DNA from: Streptomyces sp. H27-C3
GTDB lineage: Bacteria > Actinomycetota > Actinomycetes > Streptomycetales > Streptomycetaceae
Length of the DNA: 64,000 nucleotides
Reading direction: 5' to 3'
Assembly: GCF_030063415.1 (NCBI RefSeq)
Contig: NZ_JASITA010000006.1
Location: 62,001-126,000, forward strand
Every line of letters starts with the position of its first letter. The first letter of the stretch is position 1. The notes beneath the pieces were generated by a model that did not search any database, was not told the origin of the DNA, and saw only the letters and a list, made by a program, of their open reading frames with translations. Of the stretch, positions 53,177 to 62,372 are shown in pieces. A program made the translations under genes and the position numbers.

Positions 53177-53698
53177 CTAGTTCAGTTGACTGCGCACGTC
53201 ATCGACGATGCGAGCGACCTCGGACTGCATACGCGGCTTGTGCTTGCCGACCGTCTTCTCCCACCACATCGACGGGGACACGGTCTGGTTCGCCCACCGC
53301 CGCCGGTTGCCGAACACGGGGTGCCTGACCCTGCCGCTGGGGTCGTTGAGGGTCTGCGCCATGTTGCGGAGATCGTGCGGCAGCCGCGACTTGTCGACCC
53401 ACACCCGCGCACCCGGTGCGCCAGACGTCCGGACGCTGATCCGGATAGCCCCGGCGATCGTCGCGCGCAGCGGCCGAGTCGTCGGCGACGGCCCGCCACG
53501 CTTCCCCGCCGAGCGGCCGGCCGACCGGATCGGCAGACCGCTCACCGTCGCCACGAGGTCGGCGTGCAGCGGCTCAGCCGCGCGGCGGATCCTTCGCTGC
53601 ATGTTGCGGCGCAGGTTCTCCTGCCCGGCCGCGCGCAGCTTCCGCTGCAATTCCAGCAGTTGTCCGGTGCCGAGGATCTGTACGGAGCCAACGGCCAC
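53177..53698 (-). CDS. HK97 gp10-like head-tail joining protein
   Basis: 173 residues from GTG 53698, preceded by 'taggaggt'. A long basic N-terminal helix ('LLELQRKLRAAGQENLRRN') and 'ADLVATVSGLP' are typical of the gp10 family; the rest is Arg-rich ('NRRRWANQTVSPSMWW'). It probably joins head and tail or caps the tail. Gene order, next to the tail tube, supports that. Confidence 0.75.
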   Translation of the reverse strand: MAVGSVQILGTGQLLELQRKLRAAGQENLRRNMQRRIRRAAEPLHADLVATVSGLPIRSAGRSAGKRGGPSPTTRPLRATIAGAIRISVRTSGAPGARVWVDKSRLPHDLRNMAQTLNDPSGRVRHPVFGNRRRWANQTVSPSMWWEKTVGKHKPRMQSEVARIVDDVRSQLN

Positions 53699-53709
53699 GG
53701 GGCCACCTC

Positions 53710-54696
53710 CTACAGCGTGATGTCGCGGGACATGTACTCGATGAGCGGCTGGTTCGTCCCGTCGTACAGCCCGGTGAACTGCAGGGTGGGCTTGACCAGG
53801 TCGAAGCCCTCGACGGTCGGCGGCGCGTCATCGAACCTGATCGCCGGGAGCTTGACCGTGAACCGCTCGTAGTGGGTGACTGCGATCAGCGGGCCGATGA
53901 AGTCCCACTGGAACGACGTCGCGGCGTCGCTGGTGTGCAGGTCGTCCAGGGTCGTGTCGACGTAGTCCATCTCCATCGAGCCGGTGATCTTCACCTGGTC
54001 GTTGCTGATGGGTTCCTTCTTCAGCCCGCTCTGTCCGGCGTAGAACCGGTCAGTGGCCTGAGGACGCTCGAACTTCACGGACACCTTGCGGATGCCGTCG
54101 CGCGCGACCTCCGCACCGAACGTGCCGGTCTTCGCGCTCATCTGCCCGAAGTGGAACGGGCTCATGGCCGGGTACGTGGCGGCCGCGAGAACGCTGGTCT
54201 CCTCGCAGTCCTTGCTGTCGATCTCGAAGGACACGGTCAGCATGCCGCCGACCTCACACGAGAACTCCGCGCTGATGACCTTGCAGCCCAGGAAGTTCTT
54301 GCGCGTCACCGTGCCCGTGGTGAGCGGCACGCCCTTCTGAATCGTCAGGCTCTTGCCGACGGTGTCCGCGAGGGTATGCGTCTGGAGGTACGCCGCGGTC
54401 GCGGCCTGCTGCACCGGGGTGACCGAGGTCCCCATGAGCGACTGCAACAGCACACCCATGGCCGTGTTGGTGACCTCCATTTCCAGCGATCCGGCGGCCT
54501 CCCGCTGGGTCAACACACGCCGCGAGGACAGCGGCAGCAGACGGTTCGCCGCGATGCCCGCGCTCTGCGCGACGGTCTTCTTGAGCGCCAGCGACTCCTT
54601 GGTGAACTCCACGAACTTGGTCGGTGCCACGTAGGTTCCGTAGGCGCTCTCAGCTGCGAGGCCGACTTGCGCGCCGAGCCCGGATCCGATCGCCAT
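53710..54696 (-). CDS. Major tail (tube) protein
   Basis: 328 residues, ATG 54696 with 'aaggaggcc' upstream. 'LGAQVGLAAESAYGTYVAPTKF' is a typical opening for actinophage tail tube proteins, followed by alternating beta strands. No cysteine-rich or enzyme motif. It polymerises into the tail tube. It is in the standard position upstream of the chaperones. Confidence 0.85.
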   Translation of the reverse strand: MAIGSGLGAQVGLAAESAYGTYVAPTKFVEFTKESLALKKTVAQSAGIAANRLLPLSSRRVLTQREAAGSLEMEVTNTAMGVLLQSLMGTSVTPVQQAATAAYLQTHTLADTVGKSLTIQKGVPLTTGTVTRKNFLGCKVISAEFSCEVGGMLTVSFEIDSKDCEETSVLAAATYPAMSPFHFGQMSAKTGTFGAEVARDGIRKVSVKFERPQATDRFYAGQSGLKKEPISNDQVKITGSMEMDYVDTTLDDLHTSDAATSFQWDFIGPLIAVTHYERFTVKLPAIRFDDAPPTVEGFDLVKPTLQFTGLYDGTNQPLIEYMSRDITL

Positions 54697-54698
54697 GG

Positions 54699-54920
54699 TC
54701 AGGCCTCCTTCGTGGTCGAAACGGTCTTGAGCGCGGGGGACTTCTTGGGGGCCGGGGGCTCGTCCTTCGGCTCCTCGACGGCCTCCCAGGTGGTGCTCTG
54801 GCAGACGTAGCCGTCGTACCGGTCGTCGGGCACCTCGGCGATCTCGTCGGGGTGGATGGTCCTGCCGCCGAGTTCCGGCACGGTGACCGGGACAGGGCCG
54901 ATGTAGCGCACGCGCGCCAT
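54699..54920 (-). CDS. Small phage structural-region protein
   Basis: 73 residues, ATG 54920. 'MARVRYIGPVPVTVPELGG' and 'PDEIAEVPDDRYDGYVCQ' form a small beta domain, with a Lys/Pro/Ser-rich tail. Such proteins are often encoded before the tail tube in actinophages; role unknown. It stops two bases before the tail tube gene. Confidence 0.7.
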   Translation of the reverse strand: MARVRYIGPVPVTVPELGGRTIHPDEIAEVPDDRYDGYVCQSTTWEAVEEPKDEPPAPKKSPALKTVSTTKEA

Positions 54921-54949
54921 GGCTGTACTCCTCGCTGGGGGTGGGGTGA

Positions 54950-55420
54950 TCAGATGCGGGCGCGGCAGGACACCGAAAACACCAGGCCCGCCAGAGCCCC
55001 GTCGGAGCCTTGCTCCTGCGTCAGGGAGCCGGTGGTCAGCTCGGACCACAGGACCGCGCCGAGCAGCGTCGGCGCCTCGGGGAAGGCGTCGGTGGCGCGC
55101 AACGCGGCCTCCACCGCCGCGACGATCTCGAAGACTTGCGTGCGGCGCAGCGCCATGTCCTTGTCGCCCGCGCGCGACTCCGCGTAGCAGGTGATCGTGA
55201 ACGACTCGTCGCGGGTGCGGGCTCCGGCGCTGGCGAAACTCTGCTGTAGATCGACGGCCTGATCACCCGAGGGAGACCAGCCGATGTAGAGGCGGTGGCG
55301 GTCGGTGAGGTTCACCCCGGGCGGGCCGTCCTCGATGTGGGTCGCTGCCAGGGCCGGGGCCGCGCGGAGGATCGTCAGCAGCGCGTTGAGGGCGGCGGGG
55401 ACGCGTGAGGTCGTGGCCAT
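54950..55420 (-). CDS. Tail terminator-like protein
   Basis: 156 residues. 'PAALNALLTILRAAPALA' then 'YIGWSPSGDQAVDLQQSF' and 'FTITCYAESRAGDKD' resemble tail terminator or minor tail proteins of siphophages. It probably forms the ring at the top of the tail tube. The start is coupled to the preceding gene by ATGA. Confidence 0.65.
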   Translation of the reverse strand: MATTSRVPAALNALLTILRAAPALAATHIEDGPPGVNLTDRHRLYIGWSPSGDQAVDLQQSFASAGARTRDESFTITCYAESRAGDKDMALRRTQVFEIVAAVEAALRATDAFPEAPTLLGAVLWSELTTGSLTQEQGSDGALAGLVFSVSCRARI

Positions 55421-55968
55421 CAGGCGATCCCGGGCGGGGCCTTGAAGCCTTCGAGCAGTTCCAGGACTCGGTTGGGGATCGCGTACCCGAAGCCGGGCAC
55501 CGGGTCGTTGGAGTTGTAGTCGTCGGCTCCGCCGCCGCCGCGGGCCGCCCCGTACTGAGTACGCCACAGGTGCTGGAGCAGGATGCGGGCAGCGAGGTTG
55601 ATCGTGGCGGGAACCGTACCGCGGCCTGCGGTGTAGACGACGGTCCACGGGCCTCCGTGGAACGTGCCGCCGTCCAGGCGCCGCACTACCCCGGCCTCGC
55701 CGTCCAGCGCCAGGTCCGCGACGTCTAGGGCCAGGCCGCCGGTGAGGACCGGGGTGACGGACGCCAGTGACACGGCCGGGACCTTGGTCAGGGCAAGGCG
55801 GGTGCCGTACGCGTTGAGCATCTCGGTCACCTCCCGGTTCTCCACCGGCCCGGTGTGGCGTTCGATGACCGGGGTGATGGCCTCGATGTACGCCAGCAGC
55901 TCGGTGTCGTGGCTGCTGCTGTCGATGTCGAGCTGGGCCTTGGCGTCGGCCAGTGTCAGCAGTGGCAC
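55420..55968 (-). CDS. Head-tail connector protein (gp6-like)
   Basis: 182 residues from GTG 55968 with 'gggagc' upstream. 'LLTLADAKAQLDIDSSSHDTEL' and 'ITPVIERHTGPV' are hallmarks of the gp6-like connector family, which forms a ring under the portal. The C-terminal half has 'LAARILLQHLWRTQYGAARG'. It precedes the tail terminator in the normal order. Confidence 0.85.
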   Translation of the reverse strand: MPLLTLADAKAQLDIDSSSHDTELLAYIEAITPVIERHTGPVENREVTEMLNAYGTRLALTKVPAVSLASVTPVLTGGLALDVADLALDGEAGVVRRLDGGTFHGGPWTVVYTAGRGTVPATINLAARILLQHLWRTQYGAARGGGGADDYNSNDPVPGFGYAIPNRVLELLEGFKAPPGIA

Positions 55969-55984
55969 CGGGTGCTCCCTTGGC

Positions 55985-56326
55985 TCAGGCCCGCTCGGGC
56001 GGGGCGGTGACCGCGCGCTCGAGCGGGGCACCGAGGCGCTTGAGTTCGGCGGCGACCTCAGATGCCCGGTCCTTGCGGCCGTAGCGGGTGTAGCCCTCGC
56101 GCTCGCGGTACAGGGCGTCGATGTACGCGTCATCCACCGCGCCGCGCTTGGCCGGTGCTTCGTCCGCTGCCTTCGCCTCGCGCTTGGTGGTGGGCGCCTT
56201 CGCGTCCGGCTCGGGATCGGGCGCCGGCGGTGCGGGGGTTGCCGCGGGGTCGGGCTCGGTAGTGGGGGGCGGTTGCTGGTCGTCCGGCTTGGCGGGGGCG
56301 GTCGATGTGCTCGTGCGTGCAGCCAC
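55985..56326 (-). CDS. Small Pro/Ala-rich phage head-region protein
   Basis: 113 residues from GTG 56326, with 'ggaagga' upstream. The N-terminal 60 residues are Pro/Ala/Asp-rich and probably disordered; the C-terminal 50 ('AYIDALYREREGYTRYGRKD') form a helical pair. Proteins like this lie between capsid and connector genes in many actinophages. Function unknown. Confidence 0.7.
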   Translation of the reverse strand: MAARTSTSTAPAKPDDQQPPPTTEPDPAATPAPPAPDPEPDAKAPTTKREAKAADEAPAKRGAVDDAYIDALYREREGYTRYGRKDRASEVAAELKRLGAPLERAVTAPPERA

Positions 56327-56384
56327 GGCTGGTCCTTCCAGGGGCAGGCGGGGGCCGCCGGGGTGGGCCCGGCGGCCACGGCGG

Positions 56385-57752
56385 TCAGAACGTCGGGGCG
56401 ATGAGGCCGGTGCCCGCGATCACGGCGATGGACTTCGGGTAGCGCTCGCTGTGGATCGCCGCGTAGTTGTAGAACCGCAGCAGGATGGAGAGCTGGTCGG
56501 CCTTCGTCTCGCGGAACACTTCGGCCCGCGGGGATCCCTCGAAGAGGATCACGTCGTCGGCCCGCAGGATGATCACGCGGTCCTCGTTCGTGCCCACCCC
56601 GAGGTTGGTCGGGATGTTCGGGTCGACGTAGACCGGCAGGCCCTGCAACGTGCCCACGAACCCCTCGGAGTTGACGCCGTCCATGGCGGCCAGCGCGTTC
56701 TGCGGCATGTTCGCCACCGGCACGACCAGCGGACGGCCCGCGGTGTCGACCTGCGCGGTGAACCAGGCCCAGCGGCGCGGGTGCATCAGGATCGTGTCCG
56801 CCGGCATGAACCGGTTGGTGTGCACGAGCTGGATGCCGTCGGCGACCTTGGGGTACAGCTCGCCCACGGTGGGGGTGGCGTCGGTGTAGGTGATGGCGTT
56901 GATGCCCGTCACGTTGAGCAGGCCGCGCTTGTTCGCCACGTTGTTGTTGAGGACGAACGTGTCGAGCTTGACCGCGTAGTCGGCCGCCAGGTCGGCGAGC
57001 AGGATGTCGTCGACGTTGATGGGCGACTGGTCGAGCAGCTGCTGGGGGACGACCTGCTGACCGGCGATCGTGGCGACGGCCGCGGTCACGCTCGTCAGGG
57101 TGGCGTCGGTGTTCTGCACCGCTGTGTTCTGCGCCGTCTGCTCGGCGGTCGCGGTGCCGGTGGCGACCTTGGGCAGGCTGATGGAGTCGGTGCCCGCCGG
57201 CAGCGGCTGGTGGCGCACCCGGTCGGCTGCGACCCTGCCCGCGCGGGCCAGGGCCACGTAGTCGCTGACCATCCACAGCGGGGGCACGAACTCGCCCATG
57301 GATCCGTCGGTGGTGGTGACGGCGCGCTTCTCCTGGACCTCGCGGTCGTTGCGCTCAAGGCGCTCGATGGCGCCACGGTCACCCTTTTCCGTGGCCCGGT
57401 ACAGGTCGCGGAAGTAGGAGGTGGCCCCGCCCTTGCGGTAGGTCTCCGGCTCGCTGGTGACCTGCACGCGCTCGCGGCGCTCTCCGGTCTGGAGGTGCTC
57501 GGCGAGGATCTGCGCGGCGCGCTGCTCGCGCTGCTCGTCCTCCTCCAGGTCCTTGATCTTGGTGGCGAACTCTTCGATCTCGGCGTCCTTGGCCTTGACC
57601 GCGTCGCGCTTCTCCGCGAACTGGGTGGCCTCGGCGTCGGTGGGGTTGCGCTTCTCGGCCGTGGGCGCGGTGAGGACGGAGTCCATCTCGGTCTTCAGCG
57701 CGGCCCGGGCTTCGAGCGCGGCGGTCATCTGCTTGCGCAGGTAGGCGAGCAT
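56385..57752 (-). CDS. Major capsid protein (HK97 fold) with N-terminal scaffold-like region
   Basis: 455 residues, ATG 57752 preceded by 'aagggagc'. The first 110 or so residues are a coiled coil ('IEEFATKIKDLEEDEQRE'), the delta domain that acts as scaffold and is cut by the protease. The rest has HK97-fold blocks such as 'LPAGTDSISLPKVATGT', 'LLDQSPINVDDILLADLA', 'ILMHPRRWAWFTAQ' and 'FRETKADQLSILLRFYNYAA'. It forms the capsid shell. It follows the prohead protease gene. Confidence 0.93.
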   Translation of the reverse strand: MLAYLRKQMTAALEARAALKTEMDSVLTAPTAEKRNPTDAEATQFAEKRDAVKAKDAEIEEFATKIKDLEEDEQREQRAAQILAEHLQTGERRERVQVTSEPETYRKGGATSYFRDLYRATEKGDRGAIERLERNDREVQEKRAVTTTDGSMGEFVPPLWMVSDYVALARAGRVAADRVRHQPLPAGTDSISLPKVATGTATAEQTAQNTAVQNTDATLTSVTAAVATIAGQQVVPQQLLDQSPINVDDILLADLAADYAVKLDTFVLNNNVANKRGLLNVTGINAITYTDATPTVGELYPKVADGIQLVHTNRFMPADTILMHPRRWAWFTAQVDTAGRPLVVPVANMPQNALAAMDGVNSEGFVGTLQGLPVYVDPNIPTNLGVGTNEDRVIILRADDVILFEGSPRAEVFRETKADQLSILLRFYNYAAIHSERYPKSIAVIAGTGLIAPTF

Positions 57753-57895
57753 GGCTCGCTCCCTTCATTTGGGTGTGGGTGGGGTCGCGCCTGCGGATCC
57801 GTCCGGGTGGTGGTCCAGGTGGTGGCGCTGCGCGGGCGTGGCGAACAGCGCTCCGGCGTGGACTCCGGCGCGTCAGGTGGTGCAGGCGGGTGCGG

Positions 57896-58570
57896 CTACA
57901 GGCTGAGTGCTTCGGCCTGCGCCAGGTAGAGGGCCAGCGGGTGCCCGGCCTCGACGGGCGCGGGCTCCAGGCGGCGTTGCAGGCGCTCGTACAGCGCCCG
58001 GGCGTCGGCCTCGTCGAGGTGGTCGAAGTCGGCCGCGCGCATCGCGCCGACCGTGGTGGCGGGGTTGGCCCCGAAGTTGACCACCGAGACGTCGCCGCGG
58101 TGCAGGTCGACTTCGAGGATGTCGCGCTGGTCGTAGTCCGGTGACCACTGCTGGCGCGTCACCCTGAACGCGAAGCTCATCTCGTCCACGCTCTGCTCGT
58201 CCAGGGCGGCGAGCATGTCGGAGACGTCCGAGCGCTTGGAGTTGACATCAGCTTCCATGTGCAGGCCCGTGGAGTCCTCCGACAGGCGCAGGGACCCGGC
58301 CTTGGTGTACGCCATGGCGAGCCCGGAATGGTTCAGCAGCAGCTGCACCTGCGGGTTCTCCGCCAGGGTCTTGCCGAAGGCGCCGGTGCGGACCACTTCG
58401 GAGTACGGGCCGAGCCAGTCCCACATCTCGAACGGGGCCTCGGTCACCGAGGCGTACCCCTCGACCGTGGACACCCCAGACGTGCCGGCCTTGGCGCGGA
58501 CCTCCAGGCGGACCGGGAACGCGCGCCGCACGGTCCCGGACGCCTTGGCCCGGTCGCTCTTGACGCTCAT
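57896..58570 (-). CDS. HK97-type prohead protease
   Basis: 224 residues, ATG 58570 with 'aaggggg' upstream. 'VEGYASVTEAPFEMWDWLGPYSE' is the opening block, 'LLLNHSGLAMAYTKAGSL' carries the catalytic His, and 'DEMSFAFRVTRQQW' the catalytic Ser; 'FGANPATTVGAMRA' closes the core. It cleaves the scaffold domain of the capsid and itself during maturation. Confidence 0.93.
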   Translation of the reverse strand: MSVKSDRAKASGTVRRAFPVRLEVRAKAGTSGVSTVEGYASVTEAPFEMWDWLGPYSEVVRTGAFGKTLAENPQVQLLLNHSGLAMAYTKAGSLRLSEDSTGLHMEADVNSKRSDVSDMLAALDEQSVDEMSFAFRVTRQQWSPDYDQRDILEVDLHRGDVSVVNFGANPATTVGAMRAADFDHLDEADARALYERLQRRLEPAPVEAGHPLALYLAQAEALSL

Positions 58571-58581
58571 CGCGCCCCCTT

Positions 58582-59736
58582 CTAGTCACTGATCTTGATG
58601 GTCGGTGCGGGCAGCTCGTTCGGCTTGTCGCCCCAGTCCACGGGTGCCATGTCCTCCAGGTCGCGGACCTCGTTGACGACCTCCCACCGGTTTTGCAGCG
58701 CGATGGCGTGCGCCCGGAAGCGGGTCAGCAGGTCGGTACGGGCCAGCGCCGAGCGGTTGTACTTCGCGTACTGGCCCTCGGGCAGCATGCCGGTGAACAT
58801 CCGCTCGGTGCGCACCAGCCACCGGTCCAGCGCGTACGTCAGCAGGTCCAGGGAGCGCTGCTCGACGTTGGCGTAGGTCATCGATCCGCCGGTGTCGTAG
58901 CCGAGGATCTCCGGCATGCCGGGCCCGTAGATGCGGGCGCACTCCGCCGAGGTGTAGCGCTGCGTCTCCAGGAACTGCGACTCGTTCGCGGACACCGAGA
59001 TCGGCGCCCACTTCCATCCCTGGCCCAGCACCACCGGCTCACGCGAGCCGCGCAGCGACGCCATGAACCGCTCCTTCGCGGTCCTCGCCTGCCCCGCGTC
59101 CAGGGCCGCGTCGTTGGTGAGCATCCCCGAGGGGTGCGCCCCGTCCTCGAACCACTGCATGCCGAAGCGCGAGGCGGCCAGGCCCAGCCCGATCGTCATG
59201 GCGTGGTGCTCAACCGGTGACAGGCCCAGCAGGCGGCCCGGTACCGGATACGCCCGCCGGTGCCACATCTCATCGGCGGGCACCTTCTTGCCGCCGGCCC
59301 GCCACTGCGGCTCGCCGCTCTTCGGGTCGCGCCAGCCCTGCACTTCGTCGGGGTGGTACAGCACGACCTGTTTCGGGTTGCCGAGCCGGTCTCGGTCGCC
59401 GACCGTGCCGTAGGTGTTGCCGCGCAGCAGCAGCGACAGCATGTACTGATACACCCAGTCGTCCAGGCCGTAGCCGTCCCCTGCCGGGTCGACCATGACC
59501 TTGGGCTTGTCCAGCTCCTTGCGGGCCTTGCCGACCCCCCGGTACACGTCCAGGGGCAGGGTGGACACCAGGCTGGCGATGACGTCGACAGCGGCCCACA
59601 CCGCGACCTTCTGCAAACTCGACTCGGCGCGCGCGAGGTTGATACGCGCGAACGTGGACCTGGCCGCGGACGGGCGGGGAATCTCCGGCTCGGTGAACAC
59701 CGCCCGCTTCTCACGGCCCGCGAAGAACAGACTCAT
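58582..59736 (-). CDS. Portal protein
   Basis: 384 residues from ATG 59736. 'AVWAAVDVIASLVSTLPLDVYR' is the usual start, and 'LLLRGNTYGTVGDRD', 'LGLSPVEHHAMTIGLGLAASRF' and 'MPEILGYDTGGSMTYANVEQ' are conserved blocks of HK97-type portals. Twelve copies form the ring through which DNA enters. An upstream in-frame extension is Arg/Gly-rich and is not used because it overlaps a coupled small gene. Confidence 0.93.
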   Translation of the reverse strand: MSLFFAGREKRAVFTEPEIPRPSAARSTFARINLARAESSLQKVAVWAAVDVIASLVSTLPLDVYRGVGKARKELDKPKVMVDPAGDGYGLDDWVYQYMLSLLLRGNTYGTVGDRDRLGNPKQVVLYHPDEVQGWRDPKSGEPQWRAGGKKVPADEMWHRRAYPVPGRLLGLSPVEHHAMTIGLGLAASRFGMQWFEDGAHPSGMLTNDAALDAGQARTAKERFMASLRGSREPVVLGQGWKWAPISVSANESQFLETQRYTSAECARIYGPGMPEILGYDTGGSMTYANVEQRSLDLLTYALDRWLVRTERMFTGMLPEGQYAKYNRSALARTDLLTRFRAHAIALQNRWEVVNEVRDLEDMAPVDWGDKPNELPAPTIKISD

Positions 59737-59912
59737 CGAGCCCCCCGCCAATCCGCCGCCAGGCAGAACGCCCCAGCGAGGAACAGCCCCGCAGGCTCGA
59801 ACACCATCCAGCCGGCCGCCGACACAAGAACGGCCCCGGCCACACCGGGCAGCCTCGCGACGATCCACCCAGCGGCCCCGGCCAGGGCGACCGCTGCCTT
59901 TGCCCTGTCCAT
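59733..59912 (-). CDS. Small membrane protein coupled to portal
   Basis: 59 residues from ATG 59912. Two hydrophobic stretches ('VALAGAAGWIVARLPGVAGA' and 'AGLFLAGAFCLAADW') suggest a membrane hairpin. The stop overlaps the ATG of the portal gene by 4 bases. Many actinophages have a tiny membrane protein between terminase and portal with no known function. Confidence 0.7.
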   Translation of the reverse strand: MDRAKAAVALAGAAGWIVARLPGVAGAVLVSAAGWMVFEPAGLFLAGAFCLAADWRGAR

Positions 59913-59923
59913 GCGGGCCCCTC

Positions 59924-61459
59924 TCAGAAGATGTTGTCCAGCGGGTCGACGTCCTCATCGACGGGCGCGCCCAGGCCCCACTTGGCGAGCGTCGCCGCGA
60001 CCAGCGGGCTGATGTCCGTGTTCACGCCGCGCCGGGCCCACGCCCAGGCGTCACCGAGAGGCCGTTGCTGGGCGCCCGCCAGGGCCGCGGCTAGCGGCGC
60101 CTGGTCGAGGTGGGAGACGGTCTGTTCGGTCACCGCGTCGTACAGCTGCCCGCAGGCTGCGGCCACTTCGCGGGCTTTCGGGCTGACCACCTCGATGCCG
60201 AGCCGCTCTTGCAGATCGGCGATCAGCGACCCGGCCGGTCCGCCCGCATCCACCACCCAGATTCGCGGCTTCCACCGCGTGTGCAGCTGCTCGGCACGGT
60301 CCAGGATCCAGCCGGTACCGGGCCGGTGCTCGATGACCTCCAGGTGCGTGCCGCCCCGCCACGGCCCCGCTACGGCTATCGCCGCGTGCGAGCGCTCCGG
60401 TGTCATGTCGATGGAGAACACGACCGGCCCGTCCGGCTTGGAGTCGGCGTCCGCCAGGGCCCGCCAGGCGTCCTCTCCGATGACCTGCCACGTGTCCGTG
60501 CCGTCCGCTGGGTACTCGCCCACCCCGAGCCGCTCACGGGCGTACAGGGCATCGCCCATCGTCAGCCTCCGGTGCATGCTCTTCTCGACCTGCAGGCGGT
60601 AGCCGACAGCCGGGTTCGACTTCAGGAGCGACTCGACCGAGCCGAGCTCGTCATGCTCCGTACACCCAGGCGGGCACTCGTCGAGGTGCGCGTCGATCGA
60701 CCACTCCATGTACGCCAGGACCGGATCCGGCTCATCGGATGCGAGGGCCGCCAGAGCACGCCTGCGCAGGCGCCCCAACTGCTGCGACGGGTGACCGATC
60801 CCGGCGCTTCCCAGGTACCAGAGCTGGCAGTTGTCGACAGCGTCCGTCGTCGGCGCCAGCGCGCCCATCGCGTCGTCGCCGAGGATCATGCACTCGTCGA
60901 AGATGACGAGCGCCGCGGTGAACCCGCGCCCCGAGCCACGCGACCGGGCCACGTACTGAAGCATCCGCCCGTCGTGCAGCTCGATGCCCTCGCGGCCCAC
61001 GGTCTTGTGGTACGCCTTCACACGCTTGTGCATGTCGGGGCAGCCACGGATGAGGCGCTCGATGCGCTTCATCGTGTTCATCGTGGTCTTGAACTCGTGA
61101 GCGCTGACCAGGATGCCCTGCTCGCCGCCGATGAACAGCCCCCACAACACCCGGGCTTCGATCACCCCGCCCTTGCCGTTCTGGCGGGGGACGTTCACGC
61201 AGACCTCGGGCGCGGCCCAGTCGCCATTGGGCTTCTCGCCCATCGCGACCCTCAGGATGTGCTGCTGCCACGGGTCCAGGTACAGGCCCGCCTTGGCCGC
61301 GAGGTCAATGGCCTCCTGGCCCGCGGTCGACACGGCCGGCGGGGTGGTCTCGATCGGCGGTGTCTGCCAGCCGTACACACGATCGTCAGCCGCCGGCGGC
61401 TCGCTTTCGGGCCTCTGACCTGCGCTTTTCTCGCTGCTCAGCAATGTCATCGACGCCAT
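59924..61459 (-). CDS. Terminase large subunit
   Basis: 511 residues if started at ATG 61459, which overlaps the small subunit gene by 74 bases; ATG 61450 and GTG 61378 (8 bases after its stop) are alternatives. Walker A is 'CVNVPRQNGKGGVIEARV' and Walker B 'ALVIFDECMILGDDAMG' with the catalytic Glu. The C-terminal nuclease has Asp residues in 'VFSIDMTPERS' and 'IWVVDAGGPAG'. It packages DNA into the capsid with ATP and cuts it. Confidence 0.93.
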   Translation of the reverse strand: MASMTLLSSEKSAGQRPESEPPAADDRVYGWQTPPIETTPPAVSTAGQEAIDLAAKAGLYLDPWQQHILRVAMGEKPNGDWAAPEVCVNVPRQNGKGGVIEARVLWGLFIGGEQGILVSAHEFKTTMNTMKRIERLIRGCPDMHKRVKAYHKTVGREGIELHDGRMLQYVARSRGSGRGFTAALVIFDECMILGDDAMGALAPTTDAVDNCQLWYLGSAGIGHPSQQLGRLRRRALAALASDEPDPVLAYMEWSIDAHLDECPPGCTEHDELGSVESLLKSNPAVGYRLQVEKSMHRRLTMGDALYARERLGVGEYPADGTDTWQVIGEDAWRALADADSKPDGPVVFSIDMTPERSHAAIAVAGPWRGGTHLEVIEHRPGTGWILDRAEQLHTRWKPRIWVVDAGGPAGSLIADLQERLGIEVVSPKAREVAAACGQLYDAVTEQTVSHLDQAPLAAALAGAQQRPLGDAWAWARRGVNTDISPLVAATLAKWGLGAPVDEDVDPLDNIF

Positions 61460-61667
61460 CCCCCTCCGTAGCGGGCTGCGCGAGGCCGCGAAGCTTGGTC
61501 ATGATCGCGGTCAGCTTGTCCGCCACGACGGCCTGAGATGTCGGAGCGTCACCGGATTCGATCGCGTCCAGAGCCCGCGCGAGCTTGATCGCTACGGCGG
61601 ACATACCGGGAGACACGCTGGTCACACCCAGTAGTTCCAACTCGGAGGCAACGTCGTCCGCGATCAT
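61386..61667 (-). CDS. Terminase small subunit-like protein
   Basis: 93 residues from ATG 61667. Helical, with 'GMSAVAIKLARALDAIESGD' and a basic C-terminus ('REKRRSEARKRAAGG') that may bind DNA. The position just upstream of the large subunit supports the call. There is no clear helix-turn-helix, so the assignment is by order and composition. Confidence 0.65.
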   Translation of the reverse strand: MIADDVASELELLGVTSVSPGMSAVAIKLARALDAIESGDAPTSQAVVADKLTAIMTKLRGLAQPATEGDGVDDIAEQREKRRSEARKRAAGG

Positions 61668-61771
61668 GACCGGCTCCCGTCACCCACAGTGATGTCACGC
61701 AGGGTGACGGATCGATTTAGCTGACGTTGGAGTTCAGAGCAAGATCAGCTTTGGATTTGGCCGCGCAAAAA

Positions 61772-61803
61772 ACCGGGCGACAAGGGCGTTTGGGTCGCCC
61801 GGT
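61772..61803 (-). terminator. Rho-independent terminator upstream of the terminase operon
   Basis: 10-bp stem (61772-61781 with 61794-61803) followed on the minus strand by a run of six T (61767-61772 on the plus strand as A). It ends the transcript of the kinase and HNH genes; the gap 61668-61919 otherwise holds no supported gene and should include a late promoter. Confidence 0.75.
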
Positions 61804-61919
61804 CCGCAGCGGAAAGAACGGGAACCCGACCGGCGTTGATCTTCATTCGGGCCGCTGATCAGCCCATCGGGAGCCCTGCCGGCCCCGGGTCGGTGACGCT
61901 CAGCGTGTGTGGCTGTGTG

Positions 61920-62372
61920 TCACCACGGGCGGGATGCCTGGGGCATCGCTGTCCGTGACTGGCCCCGGCGGGAGTTGTACCAGCGGGTCGCGACGCGCTT
62001 CATCTCCGGTGCGCGCATGGCGTCGATGCGCTGCATCACGATGTCGCGGCCCGGGTCGACCACGATGATCCGCGCGGCCAGACGCTTGTACTTCGCTCGC
62101 GCCTTCGCGTTGGGCATCGTGTGGATCAGGTAGCAGTCGAGCTTGTCGAGGTGCTGGGTGGCCTCGTCGATGGCTGCGTACCGGGCGCGCTGGGCCACAC
62201 GCTGCGTGAGCGGGTCGTGGTTCCACTGCGGTGCGCCCGGGCCGGTGAGGGCCACGGTGATGCGGTCCAGGTCGATGACGATGTCCGCGGCCTTGGCGTG
62301 CGACTGGATCCAGCTGGTCTTGCCGGCCGCGGGAGGGCCGGTGATCACGAACAGCACGGGGCGACTGCCCAT
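61920..62372 (-). CDS. P-loop kinase-like ATPase
   Basis: 150 residues. 'LFVITGPPAAGKTSWIQSHA' is a Walker A near the N-terminus, 'DIVIDLDRITVAL' a second block and 'IVVDPGRDIVMQRIDAMRAP' a lid-like Arg region. The size is that of nucleotide or polynucleotide kinases. It overlaps the HNH gene by 28 bases. The substrate is unknown; phage polynucleotide kinases repair nicked tRNA or DNA. Confidence 0.75.
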   Translation of the reverse strand: MGSRPVLFVITGPPAAGKTSWIQSHAKAADIVIDLDRITVALTGPGAPQWNHDPLTQRVAQRARYAAIDEATQHLDKLDCYLIHTMPNAKARAKYKRLAARIIVVDPGRDIVMQRIDAMRAPEMKRVATRWYNSRRGQSRTAMPQASRPW

